Positions 16,743 to 25,380 of a stretch of 44,103 bases of DNA are shown here, one piece after another. Made by a program: the position numbers and the translations under genes. The notes below the pieces were generated by a model. It worked only from the letters and a program-made list of their open reading frames with translations, did no database searches and was not told the origin of the DNA. This stretch comes from Flavobacteriales bacterium UBA974 (GTDB lineage Bacteria > Bacteroidota > Bacteroidia > Flavobacteriales_D > Sanyastnellaceae): assembly GCA_002292405.1 (NCBI GenBank), contig DBBW01000022.1:1-44103 (forward strand), given 5' to 3'. How positions within the stretch are numbered: position 1 is the first letter of the stretch; every line of letters starts with the position of its first letter.

Positions 16743-17822
16743 ATGGATGCATCTACCTCTAAAATAAACGATCTCGAGACCGAGACAAAAAAAGTCGCTT
16801 TAGACGAACAAACATCAATTGAGGAGGTACTGCCCGAAAACACAGCGATTGAAGAACCTATATTAATTGAAAACCCCAAGCGCTTTGTTTTGTTCCCAAT
16901 TCAACACGACGATATTTGGGCTGAGTATAAAAAGCAAGAGGCTAGTATTTGGACAGCTGAGGAAATCGATCTTTCTTCTGATCTTACTGATTGGTCCGAT
17001 AAGCTTAACGATGATGAGAGGTTTTTCATCAAAAATGTTCTTGCATTCTTTGCTGCTTCTGATGGCATTGTAAATGAGAACATCGCTGAGAATTTCGTTC
17101 AAGAGGTTCAATATACAGAAGCTAAGTTTTTCTATGGATTCCAGATTATGATGGAAAACATACACTCCGAGACTTATTCTTTACTCATAGATACTTACAT
17201 ACAAGACACGAAAGAAAAGGATCGTTTATTTAACGCCATTGAAACTCTCCCGTTTGTGAAGGCAAAAGCTGAATGGGCGATGCGATGGATAGATAAGGGA
17301 AGTTTTGCCGAGCGCTTAATTGCATTTGCTGCTGTTGAAGGCATTTTCTTTAGCGGAAGTTTTTGTTCAATTTTTTGGCTTAAAAAGAGAGGGCTTATGC
17401 CTGGACTTACATTCTCAAACGAGTTAATATCTCGAGACGAAGGAATGCACTGTGACTTTGCTTGTCTATTGTACAACCATCATCTTGTGAATAAACTCCC
17501 TAAGAAAATCGTAGAGAAAATTATTGTTGAAGCTGTTGATATGGAGAAGGAGTTCGTTACTGAAGCACTTCCCGTTAGGCTCATTGGCATGAATGCCGAT
17601 CTTATGCAGCAATACATCGAGTTTGTTGCAGACAGACTACTTGTGGAACTCGGAAACGAAAAGATTTATAACGCCACAAACCCATTTGACTTTATGGATA
17701 TGATTTCACTTCAAGGAAAAACAAATTTCTTTGAGAAAAGAGTTGGAGAATATCAAAAATCTGGGGTCATGAACCACGGATCTGAAGAAAGTAAAAACTT
17801 TAATATGGAAGCTGACTTCTAA
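16743..17822 (+). CDS. nrdB: Ribonucleotide reductase class Ia, small (R2) subunit
   Basis: This 359-residue protein supplies the di-iron/tyrosyl radical for making deoxyribonucleotides. All expected residues are present: iron ligands D107 ([10 protein letters not shown]), E138 and H141 ([10 protein letters not shown]), E199 ([10 protein letters not shown]), E233 and H236 ([12 protein letters not shown]), and the radical tyrosine Y145. Sequence blocks such as [24 protein letters not shown] are of the eukaryote-like type found in Bacteroidota. The first 42 or so residues are an acidic, probably disordered leader before [10 protein letters not shown]. It is not an ATP-cone. nrdA follows 49 bases downstream on the same strand, so the pair is probably one operon. 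Confidence 0.97.
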   Translation: MDASTSKINDLETETKKVALDEQTSIEEVLPENTAIEEPILIENPKRFVLFPIQHDDIWAEYKKQEASIWTAEEIDLSSDLTDWSDKLNDDERFFIKNVLAFFAASDGIVNENIAENFVQEVQYTEAKFFYGFQIMMENIHSETYSLLIDTYIQDTKEKDRLFNAIETLPFVKAKAEWAMRWIDKGSFAERLIAFAAVEGIFFSGSFCSIFWLKKRGLMPGLTFSNELISRDEGMHCDFACLLYNHHLVNKLPKKIVEKIIVEAVDMEKEFVTEALPVRLIGMNADLMQQYIEFVADRLLVELGNEKIYNATNPFDFMDMISLQGKTNFFEKRVGEYQKSGVMNHGSEESKNFNMEADF

Positions 17823-17871
17823 AAAAACACCACCTCATTATCCTACCTGAACCCACCTCAAGATATTTGCC

Positions 17872-20238
17872 ATGTACGTAGTTAAACGTGACGGAAGACG
17901 TGAACTTGTTCAATTTGACAAGATTACAGCCAGAATTAAAAAACTTTGTTATAGCCTACACGAATCTGTTGATCCCCAACGTATTGCTATGCGTGTTATC
18001 GAGGGCGTCTACGATGGTGTTACGACAACTGAACTTGATAACCTCGCCGCAGAAGTAGCAGCAACGAGCGCTGTAACTCACCCCGATTACGCCAGTCTTG
18101 CTAGTCGTATCGCAGTAAGCAACTTACACAAAGCGACTAAAAAATCTTTCGCTGAAACGATAGATGATCTCTATAACTACGTAGATCCTGTAACTGGTGA
18201 TCCTGCAAGTTTAATCGCTGAAGACGTACATGAAATCATCAAAGAAAATGCAGAATACTTAGATTCACAGATCATTTACGATAGGGATTTTAGCTACGAT
18301 TTTTTCGGATTTAAAACATTAGAGCGTTCATACTTGTTAAAGATGAATGGAGCTATTTGTGAAAGACCGCAGCAGATGCTTATGAGGGTGAGTGTAGGAA
18401 TACATAAAGATGACCTCGAATCTGTTGTGAGTACATATCACATGCTTAGTGAAGGTTGGTTTACGCACGCGACACCTACTTTATTTAACTCGGGCACACC
18501 TAAGCCACAGATGTCAAGTTGCTTCCTTTTAACGATGAAGGAGGATAGCATATCTGGCATCTACGACACACTAAAGCAATGTGCTAAGATTTCTCAAAGT
18601 GCTGGAGGCATCGGTTTAGCTATGCATAATATCCGAGCGAAGGGATCATACATCAAAGGGACAAATGGCACCTCGAACGGAATCGTTCCTATGTTGAGAG
18701 TGTTTAACGATACTGCTAGATATGTTGACCAAGGTGGAGGTCGTAGAAAGGGTTCTTTTGCGATGTACCTAGAACCCTGGCATTCTGATGTCTTTGACTT
18801 CCTAGAAATGAGAAAGAATCACGGAAAAGAAGAGCAGAGGGCGAGAGATCTCTTTTACGCTCTTTGGATACCAGATTTATTTATGAAGAGAGTTGAAGAG
18901 AATGGGGATTGGACTTTGATGTGTCCCAATGAGTGCCCGGGCTTGCCTGAGTCTCATAGCGCTGAGTTCGATGCTCTGTATACTAAGTACGAGAAAGAAG
19001 GAAAGGGAAGAAAGACGATTAAAGCCCAAGACCTTTGGTTTAAAATTCTGGAGAGCCAAGTTGAGACCGGAACGCCTTACATGTTATACAAAGATGCGGC
19101 TAACTCGAAGTCTAATCAGAAAAACCTAGGGACAATTCGTTCATCAAATCTCTGTACTGAGATTATCGAGTACACCGCTCCAGATGAAGTTGCTGTATGC
19201 AATCTTGCTTCTATTGCCCTTCCTAAGTTTGTCAAGTCTGATGGGACATTTGACCACGAAAAATTATTTGAGATAACATATCAAACGACTAAGAATCTCA
19301 ACCGCATTATTGACAGAAATTACTATCCAGTAATTGAAGCGCGTAATTCAAATATGCGTCACCGCCCAATTGGAATTGGTATTCAAGGATTGGCTGACGT
19401 TTTTATTTTAATGCGACATGCTTTTGATTCTGATGAAGCTCGGAAGCTTAACAAAGAGGTTTTTGAAACGCTTTACTATGCTTCTTGTACCGCATCTAAA
19501 GACCTCGCTAAAGCTGATGGTGCTTATGAGACGTTTGAAGGCTCCCCTGCTTCAAAAGGAATTCTTCAATACGACATGTGGGATGTAACTCCGTCAAAAC
19601 GTTGGGAGTGGGATGTGCTTAAAGAGGAAATCAAGGAACATGGAATGCGGAACTCTTTGTTAATCGCTCCTATGCCTACAGCTTCTACTGCTCAGATCTT
19701 AGGAAATAACGAATGTTTCGAGCCTTACACTTCTAACATTTATACTAGACGTGTATTGTCAGGTGAGTTTATCGTTGTAAACAAGCATCTACTCAGAGAC
19801 TTAGTCAAGCTTGACCTTTGGGATGATGATATGAAAAATCGTTTGATTGCAGCCAATGGATCAGTCCAAAACATTGATGAGATTCCTGACAATATCAAGT
19901 TGCTTTACAGAACCGCCTGGGAGATATCTCAGCGTTCAATTCTTGATATGGCTGCAGATCGTGGTGCTTACATATGCCAATCACAATCTCTTAATATTTT
20001 TATGGGGAATGTGACAAATTCTAAGCTTACATCTATGCACTTTCACGCTTGGAAAAGTGGGCTTAAGACAGGTATGTACTATCTAAGAACTAAAGCCGCA
20101 GCGGATGCAATTAAGTTTACGGTAGACAAGAAATATAAGACAAAAGATTCGCCTACAGTACCTGAGTTTACGCAAGAAGAAGCAATTGAAATGTGCAGCA
20201 TTGAAAACGGTGATGACTGCGAAATGTGTGGCAGCTAA
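17872..20238 (+). CDS. nrdA: Ribonucleotide reductase class Ia, large (R1) subunit
   Basis: This 788-residue catalytic subunit reduces ribonucleoside diphosphates. Residues 1 to about 90 are an ATP-cone allosteric domain ([21 protein letters not shown]). The active-site residues are C217 (MSSCFLL), N426, C428 and E430 (SNLCTEI), and C443 ([12 protein letters not shown]). C428 is the likely thiyl-radical cysteine; C217 and C443 are the reducing pair. The C-terminus DDCEMCGS carries the C783/C786 shuttle pair reduced by thioredoxin or glutaredoxin. [19 protein letters not shown] and [19 protein letters not shown] are typical. The ATP-cone implies overall on/off control by ATP and dATP at this subunit. 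A near-match -7 box (GATATTTG) lies just upstream, but co-transcription with nrdB is more likely. Confidence 0.98.
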   Translation: MYVVKRDGRRELVQFDKITARIKKLCYSLHESVDPQRIAMRVIEGVYDGVTTTELDNLAAEVAATSAVTHPDYASLASRIAVSNLHKATKKSFAETIDDLYNYVDPVTGDPASLIAEDVHEIIKENAEYLDSQIIYDRDFSYDFFGFKTLERSYLLKMNGAICERPQQMLMRVSVGIHKDDLESVVSTYHMLSEGWFTHATPTLFNSGTPKPQMSSCFLLTMKEDSISGIYDTLKQCAKISQSAGGIGLAMHNIRAKGSYIKGTNGTSNGIVPMLRVFNDTARYVDQGGGRRKGSFAMYLEPWHSDVFDFLEMRKNHGKEEQRARDLFYALWIPDLFMKRVEENGDWTLMCPNECPGLPESHSAEFDALYTKYEKEGKGRKTIKAQDLWFKILESQVETGTPYMLYKDAANSKSNQKNLGTIRSSNLCTEIIEYTAPDEVAVCNLASIALPKFVKSDGTFDHEKLFEITYQTTKNLNRIIDRNYYPVIEARNSNMRHRPIGIGIQGLADVFILMRHAFDSDEARKLNKEVFETLYYASCTASKDLAKADGAYETFEGSPASKGILQYDMWDVTPSKRWEWDVLKEEIKEHGMRNSLLIAPMPTASTAQILGNNECFEPYTSNIYTRRVLSGEFIVVNKHLLRDLVKLDLWDDDMKNRLIAANGSVQNIDEIPDNIKLLYRTAWEISQRSILDMAADRGAYICQSQSLNIFMGNVTNSKLTSMHFHAWKSGLKTGMYYLRTKAAADAIKFTVDKKYKTKDSPTVPEFTQEEAIEMCSIENGDDCEMCGS

Positions 20239-20261
20239 GACTCAAAAATCACAACAACTTT

Positions 20262-21245
20262 TTAGACCTTCGAAGCTATTAAAGTTCTGAAGTCTATTAG
20301 GATTAAGCCGAACCCTAAGATAATATGAATGGGCTGTGCGAATGCAGGAAAGCCCATTTGTGTGAACAGCAGCCCTGTTATGGTTTGGCCTAAAAGAATA
20401 GCGATCGTGATTTGAGCGTAATTTCTAAAGTTCTCATTCTTCAACATAGGAATAGCCCACATCAAATGAACTGCAATGATTGGCCAAACAGCTGAACGGT
20501 GCAAAACCCACCACTCGGGGAGGGAATCAATCAAGTTAGCTCTGGAGACATCCAACATAAGAGCAAGGTCAACGGCCTCACGGATTTGAGTCCCGAAAAC
20601 CAATTGCATAAACGCAATCAGCAGTGAGACGAAAATCCAGTTTCTGGTGGCTTTTCTAATGGATGTTTTTGTGCCTTCAAGGTGTTGGATTAACCCAACA
20701 AGTAAAACCAGTATTGCCAAAGCACTTACCATGTGTATGGTGATTGAGAACGGTATTAAATTACCTTCTACAACAAGTTTTCCAAGCCAAGAAACAAATA
20801 GCACTGATGCTACAGTTGCTGACGAGAGAATGATCGGAATTCTTCTTCGGGACCTTATCGCAAGAATAAATAAAATAATGATAGGTATCCCCGAGAGAGC
20901 GCCTATAAGGCGATTAAAGTATTCTATCCAAGTATGGGCAACGTTAAACTTGGCATAACTATGCTTGGCATATGGCTCCCAATTGGTACTCTCAAATTTC
21001 TCTCCATATGACAAATGATCATCAGTTGATACCCAAAGTGTGTCACGCTCAATAACCATTGTCCCCTCAGAATACTCAACTCCAACACTCCATTTTATTT
21101 GATCTTCAGACGTAGGAGGTATCAGTAAGCCAAAACATTTAGGCCAGTCTGGACAACCCATACCTGAACCAGTCATTCTAACAATAGAACCAGCAAGTAC
21201 AACTAAATAAACCAGTACAAATGCTATATTCGCGATGCGTTTCAA
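20262..21245 (-). CDS. ctaA: Heme A synthase (COX15/CtaA family)
   Basis: This 327-residue membrane protein, with about eight helices, oxidises heme O to heme A for cytochrome c oxidases. The N-terminal GSIVRMTGSGMGCPDWPKCFG is characteristic and includes a Cys pair. Histidines on membrane helices (HTWIEYFNRLIGAL, ITIHMVSALAIL, VLHRSAVWP, QPIHIILGFGL) fit the heme ligands. The extra-membrane loop after the Cys pair (residues about 45-90, WSVGVEYSEGTMVIERDTLW) is longer than in alpha-proteobacterial enzymes. The start is TTG at 21245, overlapping the stop of the metal-binding lipoprotein gene in the string TTGA, so translation should be coupled. No ATG lies before the conserved region. Confidence 0.93.
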   Translation of the reverse strand: MKRIANIAFVLVYLVVLAGSIVRMTGSGMGCPDWPKCFGLLIPPTSEDQIKWSVGVEYSEGTMVIERDTLWVSTDDHLSYGEKFESTNWEPYAKHSYAKFNVAHTWIEYFNRLIGALSGIPIIILFILAIRSRRRIPIILSSATVASVLFVSWLGKLVVEGNLIPFSITIHMVSALAILVLLVGLIQHLEGTKTSIRKATRNWIFVSLLIAFMQLVFGTQIREAVDLALMLDVSRANLIDSLPEWWVLHRSAVWPIIAVHLMWAIPMLKNENFRNYAQITIAILLGQTITGLLFTQMGFPAFAQPIHIILGFGLILIDFRTLIASKV

Positions 21246-21643
21246 TTTGAGGTACTCGGCGCGTAATTGGTCACCAATGCAAAGGGTACACCATAAAGCT
21301 TACCATCAGCTATATTTGTAACAACAGAAGCTAGAGATTCAACCGTCTCGATTTTAGGGTCATACTCTATGGTTGCAAAATCAATCTCTCTGTCGCTTTC
21401 AAAATGTACTGTAACATTCGACACCCCTTTCTGTTCTAAGAGCTCTTTCTTCACTTTTGCAACGCAACCTACCTCACACATCATTCCTTTAATTTCAAGC
21501 TTTGCCGTTGTTTTACGCAATTCCCCTACATCATTAACTTCGGTAACTACCAAATCATAAACTTCAATATTTCTCTCGCAGCCTGTTATTATAAAAACGG
21601 CAATTACTAGGGCAGTTGCAAGTAATGTTGAAATATTATTCAT
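21242..21643 (-). CDS. HMA-domain (heavy-metal-associated) lipoprotein
   Basis: This 133-residue protein has a lipoprotein signal peptide ending in FIITGCERN (lipidated Cys22). A heavy-metal-associated domain follows at residues about 47-115. The metal loop reads GMMCEVGC, so the cysteines (C56 and C60) are spaced CxxxC rather than the usual CxxC; this spacing occurs in Bacteroidota relatives. Its coupling to ctaA suggests a role in metal, perhaps copper, supply for cytochrome oxidase assembly at the outer face of a membrane. This is inference from context. A full promoter lies just upstream. Confidence 0.85.
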   Translation of the reverse strand: MNNISTLLATALVIAVFIITGCERNIEVYDLVVTEVNDVGELRKTTAKLEIKGMMCEVGCVAKVKKELLEQKGVSNVTVHFESDREIDFATIEYDPKIETVESLASVVTNIADGKLYGVPFALVTNYAPSTSN

Positions 21644-21647
21644 GATA

Positions 21648-21675
21648 CAAATGTAGGGGTGAATAGTGGATACAA
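21648..21675 (-). promoter_or_regulatory. Promoter of the HMA lipoprotein-ctaA operon
   Basis: On the minus strand, TTG (plus-strand 21673-21675), a 17-base spacer and TACATTTG (21648-21655) form a complete promoter. The -7 box ends 4 bases (TATC) before the ATG at 21643, so the transcript is probably leaderless. Confidence 0.6.
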
Positions 21676-21683
21676 GGTTGACT

Positions 21684-21691
21684 TACATTTG
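21684..21691 (+). promoter_or_regulatory. -7 promoter box for the EamA transporter
   Basis: TACATTTG is an exact TAnnTTTG match ending 7 bases before a GTG at 21699. If used, the transporter starts at 21699 and not at the upstream GTG at 21666. Confidence 0.45.
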
Positions 21692-21698
21692 CCAAACT

Positions 21699-22628
21699 GT
21701 GCAAAATAATAAATCAAAAATAGTAATCTGGGGTGCGTTACTTCTCTTAGCATTTGTTTGGGGCAGCTCATTTATTTTAATGAAGATTGCTATTTTCGAC
21801 TCTTCCGGGGAGATCGTTTACACACCTATAGAAGTCGCTGCTTTGAGAATAGCTATCGCTGGAATAGTGCTCTTGCCTATTACTATAAAATATTTGAAAT
21901 CGATAAAAAGATCTCAAATACTGCCTCTTTTAGCCATTGGAACATTGGGTAATTTATTCCCAGCATATCTATTTACCTCAGCTGTAAGTTCTATACCATC
22001 AGCAATCGTAGGAATGCTAAATACACTTACACCTTTATTTACAATGATTGTGGCCGCATTTGTTTTTAAAACTGTTGTTTCTAAAGTTCAATTTTCCGGG
22101 CTAACCATAGGGCTTATTGGGGCATTGTTACTTGCCGCCGGAGACTTGGGGGTAACTACTGTAACTGGAGATATTGAATGGTGGGCATGCGGAAGGGTCG
22201 TTTTGGCAACACTATTTTATGGCATTAGCGTCAATATCCTGAAAAATAAACTTGACGGAGTTCCTTCTACAGCAATTGCTTCGATTGCATTATTTATGGT
22301 ACTGCCACCCGCTGTAATTGTGCTCTTTTACTCTAATGCATATTCCGCACTTACAGAAAATCCTCACGGAGGAAGTGGAATGATCGCTATCGTAGTTCTC
22401 GCAGCCATAGGAACAGCTGGTGCTTTGATTCTATTTAACACTCTAATAAAATGGACAAATGCTTTAATGGCTAGTTCAGTAACATACGTTATCCCTTTAT
22501 TTGCGGCAATGTGGGGATGGATGGATGGGGAGAATTTAACCATCGTCCATCTTGTGGGTGGAATAGTAATATTATTAGGTGTAGCACTCGTCAATGGAGT
22601 GAGTAAGAAAAAAGTTGGGGATTTCTAG
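21699..22628 (+). CDS. EamA/DMT-family transporter
   Basis: This protein of 309 residues has ten predicted membrane helices in two EamA repeats. The first has LLLAFVWGSSFILMKIAIF and ALRIAIAGIVLLPI; the second has WWACGRVVLATLFYGISVNIL and ALMASSVTYVIPLFAAMWGW. It is a drug/metabolite superfamily exporter or importer of the inner membrane; the substrate is unknown. The frame extends to a GTG at 21666, but GTG 21699 is chosen because an exact -7 box lies between the two and the promoter of the divergent operon occupies the first bases. Either start leaves the first membrane helix intact. Confidence 0.85.
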   Translation: MQNNKSKIVIWGALLLLAFVWGSSFILMKIAIFDSSGEIVYTPIEVAALRIAIAGIVLLPITIKYLKSIKRSQILPLLAIGTLGNLFPAYLFTSAVSSIPSAIVGMLNTLTPLFTMIVAAFVFKTVVSKVQFSGLTIGLIGALLLAAGDLGVTTVTGDIEWWACGRVVLATLFYGISVNILKNKLDGVPSTAIASIALFMVLPPAVIVLFYSNAYSALTENPHGGSGMIAIVVLAAIGTAGALILFNTLIKWTNALMASSVTYVIPLFAAMWGWMDGENLTIVHLVGGIVILLGVALVNGVSKKKVGDF

Positions 22629-22645
22629 TGAAAGCCGTATCTTTG
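22615..22645 (+). promoter_or_regulatory. Promoter of rplU-rpmA
   Basis: TTG (22615-22617), a 20-base spacer and TATCTTTG (22638-22645) form a full Bacteroidota promoter. The expected leader is about 35 bases. The -33 element lies inside the end of the EamA gene. Confidence 0.65.
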
Positions 22646-22687
22646 CGCCCCCTTTATATCTAATTCTGAAGGGTAAATTAAATTTCC

Positions 22688-23077
22688 ATGTATGCAATCG
22701 TAGAGATAGCAGGGCACCAGTATAAGTTACAGAAAGACCAACAGGTTTTCGTAAACCGCCTAGATGCTAAGGAAGGAGCGAAGATTAAGTTCGATCGCGT
22801 TCTCCTTACAGACAAGGCAGGAGACGTAACAGTTGGCGCCCCAGCTATAAACGGCTTAGCCGTTCATGCCACCGTAGAGAGGCATTTAAAAGGAGACAAA
22901 GTTCTTGTCTTTAAGAAAAAACGTCGTAAAGGATATCAGAAGCTTAACGGTTTCCGTCCTTACCTAACTGAGATTCGTATAACGGATATCAAGAAAGCAG
23001 CAGCAAAGAAGGCAGCAGCAAAGAAAGCCGCTCCTAAAAAAGAAGCAGCGGAAACTAAAGTTAAAAAAGAAGCGTAA
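22688..23077 (+). CDS. rplU: 50S ribosomal protein L21
   Basis: This 129-residue protein of the large ribosomal subunit begins with the conserved YAIVEIAGHQYKLQKDQQVFVNRL. It carries the RNA-binding FKKKRRKGYQKLNGFRPYLTEIRI near residues 77-100. After this core, a tail of about 26 residues made mainly of Ala and Lys (KKAAAKKAAAKKAAPKKEAA) extends past the usual end of about 103 residues. Such tails are common in Bacteroidota L21. It is followed 29 bases later by rpmA, the usual pair. Confidence 0.97.
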   Translation: MYAIVEIAGHQYKLQKDQQVFVNRLDAKEGAKIKFDRVLLTDKAGDVTVGAPAINGLAVHATVERHLKGDKVLVFKKKRRKGYQKLNGFRPYLTEIRITDIKKAAAKKAAAKKAAPKKEAAETKVKKEA

Positions 23078-23106
23078 TCGGCCACTAGCCGAAAAACTCA
23101 TATCTC

Positions 23107-23373
23107 ATGGCACATAAAAAAGGTGTAGGTAGTTCGAAGAACGGACGTGAGTCACAGTCGAAACGACTTGGCGTAAAAATCTTCGGTGGTCAATTTTGTA
23201 TCGCAGGCAACATTCTTGTTCGCCAACGCGGAACAGCTCACCACCCAGGTACCAATGTGGGAATCGGTAAGGATCATACCTTATACGCCCTAACTAACGG
23301 AATCGTAGAGTTCCGCAAGAAACGTAACAATCGCTCCTTCGTGTCCGTAGTTCCTGCGGGAGAAGAAGCGTAG
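23107..23373 (+). CDS. rpmA: 50S ribosomal protein L27
   Basis: This 88-residue protein has the conserved start [23 protein letters not shown] and the [29 protein letters not shown] block. Its N-terminus reaches the peptidyl-transferase centre of the ribosome. There is no Firmicutes-type cleavable N-terminal extension. It is in an operon with rplU and is closed by a strong terminator. Confidence 0.98.
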   Translation: MAHKKGVGSSKNGRESQSKRLGVKIFGGQFCIAGNILVRQRGTAHHPGTNVGIGKDHTLYALTNGIVEFRKKRNNRSFVSVVPAGEEA

Positions 23374-23405
23374 TAGGAATTTATTCCTTAATAAACTCTT
23401 TAAGG

Positions 23406-23439
23406 ACTCCCGTCCCCTTTTCGGGGCGGGAGTTTTTTT
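23406..23439 (+). terminator. Rho-independent terminator after rpmA
   Basis: ACTCCCGTCCCC and GGGGCGGGAGT pair as a G+C-rich stem (one mismatch) around a TTTT-containing loop, followed by TTTTTTT. It separates the ribosomal operon from serS. Confidence 0.93.
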
Positions 23440-23492
23440 ATTCAAATTTTAACCCCTATTCCGGCATATTTGTCCGAAATTAGACTTTATAA

Positions 23493-24761
23493 ATGCTTAC
23501 TCTTACCAACTTACGTGAAAGACGCGACAGCGTTATTACTTGTCTAGCAAAACGTGGCATCGATGCTACTGAAAGTGTTGACCGTATCCTCTCTCTCGAT
23601 ATAGATCGTAGAGGAATTCAAAAAGAATTAGATGACACCTTAGCTCAAAGCAATATCCTCAGCCGTAAAATCGGAGAGTTGATGAAAGAAGGTAAGCGTG
23701 AAGAAGCTGAAGCTGTTAAACAAAAGACTTCTGGTCTTAAGATGGTTTCGGTCGAACTTAAAGAAAAAATGTCCGTGCTGGAGAAAGAGGTTCACGATAT
23801 ACTTTCTAACCTACCTAACACTCCGTGTGATCTTGTTGTTGCAGGCACATCTGATGAAGATAACGAATTGGTATACAGTTGGGGAAATCTCCCAGATTTA
23901 GGGAGATATAATAAACCTCATTGGGAGATCGCAAAAGAAAAGGATTTAATCGATTTTGATTTAGGTGCAAAAGTAACCGGGGCTGGATTTCCTTTTTACA
24001 AAGGCAAGGGGGCAAAATTACAGCGTGGATTAATCAGCTTTTTCTTAGACAAAGCTGATGAAGCGGGTTATACAGAGTACATCCCGCCACTCATGATAAA
24101 TGCTGAAAGTGGATTTGGCACTGGACAGCTGCCGGATAAAGAAGGTCAGATGTACCACATGCCAGAGGATGATTTATACATGATTCCAACAGCTGAAGTG
24201 CCCCTCACGAATATCTTTCGAGATACTTTACAAAACGCTTCTGACCTGCCTATTAAACTTTGCGGATACACGCCATGCTTTCGCCGTGAAGCTGGTAGTT
24301 ACGGAAAGCACGTAAGAGGGCTTAACCGCCTTCATCAGTTTGATAAGGTGGAAATAGTCCAAATCCAACATCCCGACAAATCTGCTGAAACCCTCGATTC
24401 TATGGTAAATCACGTGAAGGGATTACTCGAAGCTTTGGAACTCCCATATAGAATATTGAGGCTTTGCGCTGGGGACATGGGGTTTACAGCAGCTATGACT
24501 TACGACTTTGAGGTTTGGAGTGCTGCACAAGAAAGATGGCTAGAGGTGAGCTCCGTTTCTAATTTTGAGACCTTCCAAGCAAATAGGCTTAAATGCAGAT
24601 TTAAAGACTCAGATGGTAAAAACCAACTGGTCCATACATTAAACGGTTCTGCACTCGCTCTTCCAAGAATTGTCGCAGCCCTTCTTGAAAATCATCAGGA
24701 TGCCGATGGTATCAAGATGCCTAAGGCGCTCGTTCCATTCATCGGGTTCGATAGAATTTAA
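23493..24761 (+). CDS. serS: Seryl-tRNA synthetase
   Basis: This 422-residue class II synthetase charges tRNA-Ser. Residues 1-110 form the coiled-coil tRNA-binding arm (LSRKIGELMKEGKREEAEAVKQ). The catalytic core shows KGKGAKLQRGLISFFLD, motif 2 (CFRREAGSYGKHVRGLNRLHQF) and motif 3 (LNGSALALPRIVAALLENHQ), with the serine-site TAEVPLTNIFRD. The length is normal. It heads a run of five genes in one direction with minimal spacing: lipoprotein, TPR protein, DUF4286 and rsmA. Confidence 0.98.
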   Translation: MLTLTNLRERRDSVITCLAKRGIDATESVDRILSLDIDRRGIQKELDDTLAQSNILSRKIGELMKEGKREEAEAVKQKTSGLKMVSVELKEKMSVLEKEVHDILSNLPNTPCDLVVAGTSDEDNELVYSWGNLPDLGRYNKPHWEIAKEKDLIDFDLGAKVTGAGFPFYKGKGAKLQRGLISFFLDKADEAGYTEYIPPLMINAESGFGTGQLPDKEGQMYHMPEDDLYMIPTAEVPLTNIFRDTLQNASDLPIKLCGYTPCFRREAGSYGKHVRGLNRLHQFDKVEIVQIQHPDKSAETLDSMVNHVKGLLEALELPYRILRLCAGDMGFTAAMTYDFEVWSAAQERWLEVSSVSNFETFQANRLKCRFKDSDGKNQLVHTLNGSALALPRIVAALLENHQDADGIKMPKALVPFIGFDRI

Positions 24762-24771
24762 ACTCTAGCAA

Positions 24772-25380
24772 ATGAAAGTAATCCTCCAATTATTGTTGTT
24801 GTTCGGCGGCTTGATGTGTTTTCTATCTGGATGTACTGATCAAAAAACAAAGCATTCATTACATGCTGCATTCAATAAATTAGAGGACTTGGAAGAACTG
24901 GTGAAAGAAGCCCCTCTTGATTCAATCAATTCAGTGAGAGATCGGTTGCTAGAGATGAAAAAGGACTTGGTTTGGCTAGGATCTGATAGCAATGTTGTGT
25001 TTGTTAGATCCGACGCTCTGATTATTGAGGAGCTCTCAAAAGGAAATCGTTATCTGAAAGACTCGCCAAGTAGATTTGCTGGGATTTTTCAAGAAATCGA
25101 ACGATGTAAAACACAGGTGTCTGGATTAGTCGATGTTATCGAAACCGGTGCCGATCTTGATGCTTTGGGGGATTCTATTGATGAAGTTTACATTAAAAAA
25201 AATGTTGAGATTGAGCTTAATGCGGTTGTAAAACTCGAGGGTGTTGTTATGGAGACTCTAAGACTTGCTCGATTGGGGCTTGAAACAGATTTCTCTTCAC
25301 GGGAAGCCATCGATAGCTTGTTAGAGGTGAAAAGAGGTCAGTGGGCTAGAGGAATCGCTAAAGTTACAGAAGAGATATGA
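24772..25380 (+). CDS. Unknown lipoprotein, helical
   Basis: This 202-residue protein has a lipoprotein signal peptide (LLLFGGLMCFLSGCTDQ, lipidated Cys21). The rest is strongly helical and charged, with leucine-rich heptad-like stretches (AAFNKLEDLEELVKEAP, then SVRDRLLEMKKDLVWLG) suggesting a helical bundle or coiled coil. I do not recognise a named domain. It lies 10 bases after serS, and its stop overlaps the start of the secreted TPR gene by 4 bases (ATGA). The two are therefore probably made together and may interact at a membrane surface. This is inference only. Confidence 0.8.
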   Translation: MKVILQLLLLFGGLMCFLSGCTDQKTKHSLHAAFNKLEDLEELVKEAPLDSINSVRDRLLEMKKDLVWLGSDSNVVFVRSDALIIEELSKGNRYLKDSPSRFAGIFQEIERCKTQVSGLVDVIETGADLDALGDSIDEVYIKKNVEIELNAVVKLEGVVMETLRLARLGLETDFSSREAIDSLLEVKRGQWARGIAKVTEEI

